Source: Alphaproteobacteria bacterium UBA3002
Lineage (GTDB): Bacteria; Pseudomonadota; Alphaproteobacteria; Rickettsiales; UBA3002
Direction of reading: 5' to 3'
NCBI GenBank assembly: GCA_002346425.1
Contig: DDZS01000005.1
Span: 1,391-7,903, forward strand
DNA: 6,513 nucleotides
The translations under genes were made by a program, and so were the position numbers. Under the pieces are notes generated by a model. That model worked only from the letters and a program-made list of their open reading frames with translations, did not search any database and was not told where the DNA came from. Positions 1 through 6,194 of the stretch are shown here, one piece after another. How positions within the stretch are numbered: position 1 is the stretch's first letter; each line of letters begins with the position of its first letter.

Positions 1-329
1 CGTTTATAGGCGGGCGTGTCACCCGTGCGTGTTTCCAGCGTAATCGGCAACCCCATCTCCGCGACCGGCTGCATCAGGTTGCGTTCGATGTCGTTGGTCA
101 GCGCTTTGAGGGGGGAAATATACAGCGTATGCAACCCCTTCGGCGGCGCGGCGTGCAGATCAATCAACGTCGGCAAAAAACCTGACAGCGTTTTCCCCGC
201 CCCCGTCGGTGCGATCAGCAAGGTCGAACGCGCGGCCTGATACGCCGCCACCATCGCGCGCTGATAGTCGCGAATCTGCCACCCGCGCCTGGCGAACCAT
301 TCTTCAAACACGGCTGGGATTTGCGTCAT
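1..329 (-). CDS. Ligase-associated Lhr-type DEXH-box DNA helicase, N-terminal part
   Basis: Only the first 109 codons are in the window; the gene continues past the left edge. Read on the minus strand from ATG at 329, the product starts MTQIPAVFEEWFARRGW. It carries a Q-motif-like RDYQ at residues 20-23, a Walker A motif APTGAGKT at 40-47 (Lys46, Thr47), a motif Ia-like YISPLKAL at 70-77 and the segment ETRTGDT at 99-105. This combination is typical of Lhr-like superfamily 2 helicases, in particular the DEXH helicase that travels with an ATP-dependent ligase and an MBL exonuclease in bacteria. That neighbourhood is present here, divergently oriented. The expected role is ATP-driven, 3'-5' type unwinding during cytoplasmic DNA repair. 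The DEXH box and C-terminal domains cannot be checked. No strong Shine-Dalgarno precedes the ATG, so the start rests on family-like N-terminal sequence and the lack of a better one. Confidence 0.9.
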   Translation of the reverse strand, partial: MTQIPAVFEEWFARRGWQIRDYQRAMVAAYQAARSTLLIAPTGAGKTLSGFLPTLIDLHAAPPKGLHTLYISPLKALTNDIERNLMQPVAEMGLPITLETRTGDTPAYK

Positions 330-334
330 GCTGT

Positions 335-344
335 CTTATATAAG
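335..344. promoter_or_regulatory. AT-rich palindrome, possible -10 for helicase or divergent genes
   Basis: CTTATATAAG is a perfect 10-bp palindrome just upstream of the helicase start, in a short AT-rich patch inside GC-rich surroundings. Being symmetric, it could supply a -10-like TATATA in either direction. I see no well-spaced -35 partner, so a promoter role is only a guess. The site is about 5 nt from the helicase ATG on the minus strand, which would imply a very short or leaderless transcript if used that way. Confidence 0.2.
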
Positions 345-355
345 GACTAATAATC

Positions 356-392
356 GTCATTTCGACTGGAGCGAAGCGTAATGGAGAAATCT
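356..392 (+). repeat. Palindromic repeat family, left half-copy
   Basis: This 37-nt half-repeat begins GTCATTTCGACTGGAGCG and ends TGGAGAAATCT. It is 34/37 identical to 716-752 in the same orientation. It contains both GGAG (368-371) and the ATG at 381 used by the GIY-YIG gene, with 9 nt between them. Upstream sequence from 344 also resembles the bases before the second copy (GGACTAATAATC against GGACAACAACAAC), so the direct similarity may extend to about 49 nt. Confidence 0.85.
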
Positions 393-677
393 AAGCAACC
401 GGCAGTATATATGATGAGCAATGCCTCGCGCTCCACCTTATATGTAGGTGTGACTTCAAATATTATTGCGCGGGTATGGCAGCATAAGCAGGCCTGCGTC
501 GATGGCTTTACCAAAGATTATCAATGTCATGATCTGGTCTGGTTTGAACAGCATGAGACGATGGAATCGGCCATCTCTCGGGAAAAGCAATTGAAACGCT
601 GGCGGCGTGAGAAGAAAGATTTTTTAATTCAGCAACTCAATCCAGTAAAAAAAGATTTGTATGAAAGTTTATTTTAG
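381..677 (+). CDS. GIY-YIG nuclease family protein (YhbQ/COG2827-like, 98 aa)
   Basis: This is a small single-domain GIY-YIG protein, near the usual 80-100 aa of the family. Visible hallmarks are AVY at residues 8-10 (the 'GIY' strand, Tyr10), YVG at 21-23 (the 'YIG' strand, Tyr21), Arg31 and His35 in the following helix (RVWQHK), the putative metal-binding Glu68 in REKQLKRW, and Asn87-Pro88 near the C-terminus. All expected catalytic positions are present, so it is probably active and would cut DNA with one metal ion. Its biological substrate is unknown. The start at 381 is chosen because PAVY normally lies a few residues from the N-terminus and GGAG at 368-371 is well placed. Both that site and the ATG belong to the left half-repeat, and the TAG overlaps the right one. 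Its base composition is lower in GC than the repair genes around it, which fits separate acquisition. It has no partner in its presumed transcript except possibly the exonuclease downstream. Confidence 0.92.
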   Translation: MEKSKQPAVYMMSNASRSTLYVGVTSNIIARVWQHKQACVDGFTKDYQCHDLVWFEQHETMESAISREKQLKRWRREKKDFLIQQLNPVKKDLYESLF

Positions 678-702
678 ATCTCTCGACTTCGCTCGAGATG
701 AC
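676..702 (-). repeat. Palindromic repeat family, short inverted half-copy
   Basis: On the plus strand this 27-nt copy begins AGATCTCTCGACTTCG and ends GAGATGAC. Reversed, it reads GTCATCTCGA...GAGAGATCT, matching the family termini but lacking about 10 internal bases present in the 37-nt copies. It can fold on its own (TCTCGA pairing with TCGAGA around a CTTCGC loop). It directly follows the GIY-YIG stop codon and could act as an RNA 3' stabiliser; no T-run follows, so it is not a typical terminator. Confidence 0.8.
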
Positions 703-715
703 GGACAACAACAAC

Positions 716-752
716 GACATTTCGACTGGAGCGAAGCGCAATGGAGAAACCT
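716..752 (+). repeat. Palindromic repeat family, third half-copy supplying the exonuclease leader
   Basis: This 37-nt copy is 34/37 identical to 356-392, in the same orientation and offset by exactly 360 nt. Its three differences are at 717, 739 and 750. It abuts the ATG of the exonuclease at 753. It has no inverted partner immediately downstream, so it is a solitary half, or the outer direct copy left by a duplication of the GIY-YIG segment. Confidence 0.85.
743..746 (+). promoter_or_regulatory. Ribosome binding site that fixes the exonuclease start
   Basis: GGAG at 743-746 lies 6 nt before the ATG at 753, an ideal Shine-Dalgarno distance. The alternative in-frame ATG at 741 overlaps this GGAG and would add four repeat-encoded residues (MEKP) before MTHP. 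The 753 start is therefore preferred. The site is the inner end of the half-repeat. Confidence 0.65.
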
Positions 753-1766
753 ATGACCCACCCGCGCGAATGGATGGAGGTACGCCCCGAAGGGCTGTAC
801 TGCGTGCCGGCGGATGCGTATATCGATCCGGTGAAGCCGGTTGCCTGCGCGATTGTGACGCATGGGCATGCCGACCATGCGCGCAGCGGGCATGGTGTGT
901 GTCACGCCACGCCGCAGACGATGCGGATTATGAAAGTGCGCTATGGCGAGGAGCATGCGGAGTTTCAAAAACCGCTCGACTATGGCGAAGTGCGCGAGTT
1001 GAATGGTGGCGTGCAGCTTACGCTGGTCCCCGCCGGACATATTATGGGCAGCGCGCAGGCGGTGCTGGATTATAAAGGCAGCCGCATCGTCATTTCCGGC
1101 GATTACAAACGCGCGCCCGACCCGACCTGCGCGCCGTTCCAAGTGGTGCCGTGCGACGTGTTTGTCACCGAAGCGACCTTCGGCCTGCCGGTGTTTACCC
1201 GGCCCAATACCGAAACCGAATGTCAGAAATTGCTCGACTCGTTAGCGCTATTTCCCGAACGCGCGCATCTGGTCGGCGCCTATGCGCTTGGCAAGTGTCA
1301 GCGGCTGATGGTGACACTGCGCCAGATGGGATATGACAAGCCGTTTTACCTGCATGGCGCGCAAGTGAAACTGTGTGAACTGTATGAGTCCGAAGGCGTT
1401 GATTTGGGCGAATGGCATAAGGTCTCCGACCTTGAGGATGTGAAGCAAACAGCGGGGCATATCGTCCTCGCGCCGCCCTCGGCACTGGCGGATAAATGGT
1501 CGCGCAAATTGCCGGATGTGGTGCCTGCGATGGCTTCGGGCTGGATGCAGGTGCGCGCGCGCGCCAAACAACGCCACGCCGAATTGCCGCTGATTATTTC
1601 CGACCACTGCGACTGGCCGGAGCTGATCCGCACCATTCAGGACGTAAATCCAAAAGAAGTCTGGGTCACCCATGGCCGCGAAGACGCCCTCGTCTACGCC
1701 GCACAAGCCATGGGCTACGAAGCGCAAGCACTGTCATTGCTGGGCTATGAGGAAGAGGAGTCATGA
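753..1766 (+). CDS. Ligase-associated DNA exonuclease, MBL-fold/beta-CASP type (337 aa)
   Basis: This is a metallo-beta-lactamase-fold nuclease of the CPSF/SNM1-like kind that accompanies ATP-dependent ligases in bacteria. The metal site is visible: THGHADH with His37, His39, Asp41 and His42; GHIMGSAQ with His96; SGDYKRAPD with Asp117; and a late THGRED with His307. SDHCDWPEL (about 283-291) fits the conserved SDHxDW segment of the family. Length matches the usual 330-340 aa. No signal peptide or membrane segment is seen, so it should act in the cytoplasm, presumably trimming DNA ends before ligation. The ligase follows 108 nt downstream on the same strand and is probably in the same operon despite an intervening palindrome. 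The helicase is divergent upstream. The start at 753 is set by GGAG at 743-746; 741 is possible but would translate repeat sequence. Confidence 0.93.
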   Translation: MTHPREWMEVRPEGLYCVPADAYIDPVKPVACAIVTHGHADHARSGHGVCHATPQTMRIMKVRYGEEHAEFQKPLDYGEVRELNGGVQLTLVPAGHIMGSAQAVLDYKGSRIVISGDYKRAPDPTCAPFQVVPCDVFVTEATFGLPVFTRPNTETECQKLLDSLALFPERAHLVGAYALGKCQRLMVTLRQMGYDKPFYLHGAQVKLCELYESEGVDLGEWHKVSDLEDVKQTAGHIVLAPPSALADKWSRKLPDVVPAMASGWMQVRARAKQRHAELPLIISDHCDWPELIRTIQDVNPKEVWVTHGREDALVYAAQAMGYEAQALSLLGYEEEES

Positions 1767-1770
1767 GGAT

Positions 1771-1860
1771 GTCATCTCGACTGAAGTGGCGCGCAGCGCC
1801 GCGCAGTGGAGAGATCTGTAGGTTTCTCCACTCCGCCCTGCGGGCTGCGGTCGAAACGAC
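1771..1860 (+). repeat. Full two-half palindromic repeat between exonuclease and ligase
   Basis: The left half (1771-1817) begins GTCATCTCGACTG and ends GTGGAGAGATCT. After GTA (1818-1820) the right half (1821-1860) runs from GGTTTCTCCACTCC to GGTCGAAACGAC. The outer ends match in inverted orientation at 10 of 13 positions, and the inner ends share AGTGGAGA. Each half also has its own mini-stem: GGCGC-GCA-GCGCC on the left (1788-1800) and GCCC-TGC-GGGC on the right (1835-1845). In RNA this would form a long branched hairpin in the leader of the ligase gene. It starts 5 nt after the exonuclease stop and ends 14 nt before the ligase ATG. No T-run follows, so it is unlikely to be a strong terminator. 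Confidence 0.85.
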
Positions 1861-1874
1861 GAAAGTGTTTTAAC

Positions 1875-3476
1875 ATGCAAGCCTTTGCCGAACTCCTCGA
1901 TAAGCTTTATTACACGCCGCGCAATTTGGTGAAGGCGGAGTTGATTAAGAAATATCTCGCCGAAACGCCCGACCCGGACCGCGGATGGGCGGTGGCGGCG
2001 CTGGCGGGGACGTTGAATTTTGATCTGTTCAAGCGCAATCTAATTACTACGCTGATGCACGAGCGAACGGATGAATACCTCTACCAACTTAGCCGCGATT
2101 ATGTTGGCGAAACCTCGGAAACGGCAGCGCTGCTCTGGCCGGTGTCGGAGCATCCGCTGCGGCTGAATCGCTTGCCTAGCCTGGCGGAAGTGGTGGAGGA
2201 ATTCCGCAGCCGCGACAAAGCGGGGATTGCCGACTATCTCGTTACCTTGATGGATAATATGACCCCGCCGCAGCGTTGGGCGCTGTTGAAACTCGGCACG
2301 CGCGGCTTGCGTGTTGGCGTGTCGGCGCGATTCCTTAAAAAGGTGCTGGCGGAGTATGGCGGCGCGCAGGTCGAGGAGATCGAACGCCTGTGGCATGGGC
2401 TGGAACCGCCCTATACCGAACTCCTCGCCTGGCTCGATGGCAAGGCGGAGAAGCCCGATGTGTCGGACCGCGTGACGTTTCACCCTGTCATGTTATCGCA
2501 CCCGCTGGAGGAACCGGATTATGCGAAAATCACGCCGCAGGACTATGTCGCCGAGTGGAAATATGATGGCATCCGCGTGCAGCTTGTCTCGACCGCCCGT
2601 GGCAAAGCGCTGTTCTCGCGCACTGGCGACGATATCAGCGGCAGTTTTCCCGACCTGCTGGAGAAGGTGGATTTTCATGGGATTTTCGATGGGGAGTTGC
2701 TGGTGCTGCGCGATGGCAAGATCGGCTCGTTCAACGAACTGCAACAACGCTTAGGCCGCAAGAATCCCTCGCCGAAATTGATGCGCGAATTTCCGGCGGG
2801 GATGATGCTCTATGATGTGCTCAATCTGGAGGATCGCGAAGTGACGTCCCTGCCCCTGATCGAACGCCAGCAATTGCTGCGCGATTTTCATCAGGCGCAT
2901 TGGGATGGGTTTGTATTGTCCGAACCTCTGCCCTTCGACTCCTTCGACGATCTCGCTGCCTTGCGCGCCACCACCGCCGCCACGGAGGATGACGCGGGCG
3001 ACGGCGAATCCAGCCTGATCGAAGGGCTGATGCTGAAACGCAAAGACTCGATCTATGTCCCCGGCCGCCCGAAAGGCCAGTGGTATAAATGGAAACGCAA
3101 CCCGCTGCTGATCGACGCGGTGATGATGTATGCGCAGCGCGGTAGCGGCAAGCGCTCCTCTTTTTACTCGGACTTCACCTTTGGGCTGTGGGAAGGTGAG
3201 CAGTTGCTACCCGTCGGCAAAGCCTATTCGGGGTTTACCGATGAGGAACTCAAAAAGCTCGACCACTGGGTTCGCAACCATACACTGAACCGGTTTGGCC
3301 CCGTGCGCGAAGTAAAAAAAGAGCTGGTGGTGGAGCTGGCTTTCGATTCCGTCCACGCCTCCAACCGTCACAAATCCGGCCTCGCCATGCGCTTCCCCCG
3401 GGTCCACCGCATCCGCTGGGACAAACCCGCCGCCGAGGCGGACCTGTTGGAATCGTTGAAAAAACTCATCGGCTAA
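1875..3476 (+). CDS. ATP-dependent DNA ligase, PP_1105 family (533 aa)
   Basis: This enzyme joins DNA nicks through an enzyme-AMP intermediate. The N-terminal about 200 residues fit the helical DNA-binding domain of ATP-dependent ligases (MQAFAELLDKLYYTPRN...). The nucleotidyltransferase domain follows: motif I EWKYDGIR with the adenylated lysine at Lys229, motif III FDGELLVL with Glu274, motif IV EGLMLKRKDS at 383-392 and motif V WYKWKRN with Lys405 and Lys407. An OB-fold domain closes the protein, ending in MRFPRVHRIRWDKPAAEAD, the family's C-terminal signature. Size is normal for the family. The start at 1875 is chosen because the in-frame ATG at 1806 lies inside the palindromic repeat and would add 23 residues of repeat-derived sequence unlike any ligase. 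The Shine-Dalgarno is weak (GAAAG at 1861-1865). An acidic stretch at about 365-381 before motif IV looks like a small insertion. Works with the upstream exonuclease and the divergent helicase. Confidence 0.95.
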   Translation: MQAFAELLDKLYYTPRNLVKAELIKKYLAETPDPDRGWAVAALAGTLNFDLFKRNLITTLMHERTDEYLYQLSRDYVGETSETAALLWPVSEHPLRLNRLPSLAEVVEEFRSRDKAGIADYLVTLMDNMTPPQRWALLKLGTRGLRVGVSARFLKKVLAEYGGAQVEEIERLWHGLEPPYTELLAWLDGKAEKPDVSDRVTFHPVMLSHPLEEPDYAKITPQDYVAEWKYDGIRVQLVSTARGKALFSRTGDDISGSFPDLLEKVDFHGIFDGELLVLRDGKIGSFNELQQRLGRKNPSPKLMREFPAGMMLYDVLNLEDREVTSLPLIERQQLLRDFHQAHWDGFVLSEPLPFDSFDDLAALRATTAATEDDAGDGESSLIEGLMLKRKDSIYVPGRPKGQWYKWKRNPLLIDAVMMYAQRGSGKRSSFYSDFTFGLWEGEQLLPVGKAYSGFTDEELKKLDHWVRNHTLNRFGPVREVKKELVVELAFDSVHASNRHKSGLAMRFPRVHRIRWDKPAAEADLLESLKKLIG

Positions 3477-3516
3477 TTGTCATGTAATTGTCACGCAACG
3501 CAGTGCACAATCTTTT

Positions 3517-6192
3517 ATGCTGCTGCTCATGTTACAGAATAAAGAACCACGATTTGCTTCGCATTATCAAGACCCGCGCGACCTTGTTGACTATTGCGAG
3601 AAGAGTTTCGAATATTTTACTGTCTGGATCGGCAATGACGCCAAAGGCCAACAGGTGGTCAAACCACTGACCGAAGTCGAAGAATTGAAAGGCTTTGTTG
3701 AAAGCGCGCTCAATCTACTCGATGAATTAATTTATGATCCCGCGCTGCGGCAATATAACGATCAGGCGCAACAGGCGATTGTTGATTTTTACGCCACCCT
3801 TCTATTGGGCCATGTCGCAGAATACCAGCAGGATCTGCCGATGACGCTGGAAGATATGTATGAGCTGCATCAGCAGCCGCTGGACCTTCCAGGTAGAGAG
3901 CGGATTTTCGAGCTGATGCATCTGCTGTTTTCCAAGCCACGAACCAATCGCGAAGCACCCAAGCAATTGAACGAGCGCGTCGATGAGGCTATCGCCTTTT
4001 TGCGTGAACCCGATGACAGCACGCTGAATCTTGAAATTCCAGAGAAACTGGAATTGGTCACCCGCCAGATTCTCGGCGAGATGATTGACGAGCGCGCCAG
4101 CACCTATGCCATGCTCTCTGAATCCAGCCTTCTTTCGCTAGTGGTCGATCTTCTTCTTGAAGCCACTGCCCATGAGGGCAGCGCGAGAGAGTTTTACCAC
4201 GACTTCAGCAAGCAATCGGAATATCAGCAACAAAAACTGGCAAATCTTAAACATATCGAAGCAATTCAGCGGCGCATTGCGGGCATGCCGGAGAACCCAG
4301 ACTCACAGGAACATACTGAGGCGCAAGCACACGAAGAAGACCACAGCGCTCCCGAGGAAATCGGGTTAGACGACATTGATGAAGATGTGGTGGCTCTTGT
4401 AGAGCAGAAAATTCACCTGTTGTGCGACCGAGAATATACTTGTGGTTTTAAAAAAGATAAGCCGCTCGTCGTGCCGGGAGAGGAATTTGCATCTTCCATT
4501 CGCGAAGGCGGGATATTGGTGCTGACGCTGGCGCAATCGCATGAACTGAAAGCGGAAGATAATGAGGCAGTGCTGAATTATCTTATGGAAGAAGTGGCCA
4601 GTATGATTACGCATGTCGCACGTGAAAGCCAAAATAATGGCGACACGATGGAGCAAACGCATGAGCGCGTGGCCAAGCATTTTCAGGGACAGCCATCGCC
4701 CGCTCTCACCGCGCTGCAAGCAAAACTGGCGATCAACCTTCCGCTGAATATCGATATCGGATTTACAGACGAAGGCCCGGCTAATATCAGCGATAAGGCT
4801 ACGAATGATGTGCGTATCGAATCCATCGCTGAAACCTGCAAAGCCTGTTTGAAAGATTATAAGCAAGCGATGTATCCCGATCGTCCACTCGATGAGTTAG
4901 AGCTAGTGAAACGTCGCGAAATTCTTGATCGCGCGGCAGCAGCACTTACCGGCAAAGATATCAATACTGCCGTATGGCTGAATGAGTATGCGCATCCCGC
5001 ACGTGCGCTATCCATGTTTGCAATTGCTGAACTAGTGTTGGATCCGGATTCCCCCATGGGTGCTTTGTCTGAATTAGTGGATACCAAACTGGAGTATCTG
5101 AAAAGGATCGTAAGTCTGCGGCATGAAGAATTTCACAGTATGGCAAACGAAAATGGAATAGAGAACACGCGAACACTCTGCGGCATGATCGATCATGAGT
5201 GGATGGAACGGATAGAAAACGACCTGCGCGAGGCATATATCGAAACACATGTCGTGCATCGCGACCCGGAAGAATGGATGCATGGCAAGACTCCGTATAT
5301 TCGTAATTTACCCGAAGGTAGCGGCCTGATCGACCTTATCAATCAAGGCATTACCTATTTGTATAACAATAATTGCGGTTTGTTACCGTTGCCGGTGGAA
5401 AACGAAGAAATTGAAGAAGCTACCGCCCGTTTTCGCACCCTCGTCGCCGATACCGGTAAAAGCTATTTTCAACTGGCGTCGTCGCATGGTTTGACAATAC
5501 CCGCGCATGTCGAAATTCTTAACACCATGCTGAATGCAATGGACCAAGCGTTTGATAGCATCATTCGGCAAGAAACCATGCGCAGCAACGATATTGACGC
5601 AACGTTGGAGCGGCTTACCACATTCGCCACTGGCGAGCATCCGCCAATGTACTCGATGTTAGAAATGGTTATGCGGTTAAAAGAGGCGGCGTTATTGCCC
5701 ATTGATATGACGCTCTCTTCGAAGCCTGATCTCTCCGATACGCATGCAACGAATGAACGGATTGCCATCATGCTGCGCGAGACGACCGCGCGTATGACTG
5801 AGGTAATGCAGGCGTTAGACCCACAACACAGTTATAGTGAAGCAGCCATTCAGGCACGTAAAGAATGGCTGGCGGAGATGGCGGAGCATTTCAAAGGCGA
5901 GCGCGCGGAAAGCCGCGAAATGATGCAGAACACCCCTCATAAAATACGCATGAAAACCTTTAGCGACCTTTGCCTGACAACGTGCAATTCGCATTACGCG
6001 CTTGATCAGATACAGCAGAGTCTTAGCGTCTCAAATGGCACGTTAGCAGAAATTATGAAACAGCGTACCGCCGAATACACGCCACACACGCAGGTGAGCA
6101 GTGCGGACCGCTGCGGTATGGTGACTTTCTGGCCGAGTCGCGATGCTGATAACCAGCCCATTGCGCGCAACACTGGCGTGGTGCGGCATTAA
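3517..6192 (+). CDS. Uncharacterised large, mostly helical, soluble protein (891 aa)
   Basis: I do not recognise a family. A single uninterrupted frame of 892 codons with ordinary amino-acid usage makes this a real gene. The sequence is rich in Glu, Leu, Ala and Met, with many amphipathic helical stretches, no signal peptide and no membrane segment, so a cytoplasmic or secreted effector-like protein is possible. An acidic, probably disordered linker at about 258-290 (many Glu, Asp and His) separates an N-terminal part (1-257) from the rest. A weak resemblance between 424-472 and 739-789 (both start with S-D then A-T-N and continue as two helices with a Pro-containing turn) hints at an internal repeat. 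No catalytic motif stands out. Hand-counted GC is 43-55% in sampled lines against about 68% in the ligase cluster. It begins 40 nt after the ligase; TTGTCA at 3488-3493 is a possible -35, unsupported by a good -10. Neither ATG 3517 nor ATG 3529 has a clear Shine-Dalgarno, so the start is uncertain by four codons. Confidence 0.85.
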   Translation: MLLLMLQNKEPRFASHYQDPRDLVDYCEKSFEYFTVWIGNDAKGQQVVKPLTEVEELKGFVESALNLLDELIYDPALRQYNDQAQQAIVDFYATLLLGHVAEYQQDLPMTLEDMYELHQQPLDLPGRERIFELMHLLFSKPRTNREAPKQLNERVDEAIAFLREPDDSTLNLEIPEKLELVTRQILGEMIDERASTYAMLSESSLLSLVVDLLLEATAHEGSAREFYHDFSKQSEYQQQKLANLKHIEAIQRRIAGMPENPDSQEHTEAQAHEEDHSAPEEIGLDDIDEDVVALVEQKIHLLCDREYTCGFKKDKPLVVPGEEFASSIREGGILVLTLAQSHELKAEDNEAVLNYLMEEVASMITHVARESQNNGDTMEQTHERVAKHFQGQPSPALTALQAKLAINLPLNIDIGFTDEGPANISDKATNDVRIESIAETCKACLKDYKQAMYPDRPLDELELVKRREILDRAAAALTGKDINTAVWLNEYAHPARALSMFAIAELVLDPDSPMGALSELVDTKLEYLKRIVSLRHEEFHSMANENGIENTRTLCGMIDHEWMERIENDLREAYIETHVVHRDPEEWMHGKTPYIRNLPEGSGLIDLINQGITYLYNNNCGLLPLPVENEEIEEATARFRTLVADTGKSYFQLASSHGLTIPAHVEILNTMLNAMDQAFDSIIRQETMRSNDIDATLERLTTFATGEHPPMYSMLEMVMRLKEAALLPIDMTLSSKPDLSDTHATNERIAIMLRETTARMTEVMQALDPQHSYSEAAIQARKEWLAEMAEHFKGERAESREMMQNTPHKIRMKTFSDLCLTTCNSHYALDQIQQSLSVSNGTLAEIMKQRTAEYTPHTQVSSADRCGMVTFWPSRDADNQPIARNTGVVRH

Positions 6193-6194
6193 AA

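Larger units (their letters stand above)
356..702 (+). mobile_element. Candidate palindrome-bounded unit carrying a GIY-YIG nuclease gene
   Basis: A left half-repeat (356-392) and an inverted right half-repeat (676-702) face inward around a single ORF. The outer ends match as GTCAT...ATGAC, and the inner ends as GAGAAATCT against AGATCTCTC. The ORF begins at base 26 of the left half, and its TAG overlaps the first two bases of the right half, so nothing lies between gene and ends. The gene-free copy at 1771-1860 has the same two inward halves with a 3-nt centre, as if the gene replaces the centre. The GIY-YIG gene is about 45% GC in a sampled stretch (481-540) against about 68% in the adjacent repair genes (1081-1140). 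No clear target-site duplication is visible. Mobility is inferred from the architecture; no transposase is present. Confidence 0.5.

Noticed and set aside
16..240. 74-codon plus-strand ORF at the left edge
   Set aside because: It is the antisense shadow of the helicase N-terminus, which carries Walker A and motif Ia on the other strand.
676..702. Hairpin after the GIY-YIG gene as an intrinsic terminator
   Set aside because: The stem is short and is not followed by a run of T on the plus strand; it is better explained as a copy of the repeat family.
356..752. CRISPR-like repeat array
   Set aside because: The copies are few, lie in both orientations and are separated by a coding gene rather than by short uniform spacers.
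698..1075. 125-codon plus-strand ORF overlapping the exonuclease start
   Set aside because: It starts in the repeat spacer, is Arg- and Cys-rich out-of-frame sequence, and overlaps the exonuclease metal-binding region.
1248..1727. 159-codon minus-strand ORF within the exonuclease gene
   Set aside because: It is antisense to a gene with all family motifs; long antisense frames are common in GC-rich coding sequence.
1806..1874. N-terminal extension of the ligase from ATG 1806
   Set aside because: These 23 codons lie in the palindromic repeat and encode sequence unlike any ligase N-terminus; the family start fits ATG 1875.
4366..4866. 166-codon minus-strand ORF inside the 891-aa gene
   Set aside because: It is wholly antisense to a longer continuous frame and its product has no recognisable motif; it is a chance open frame.
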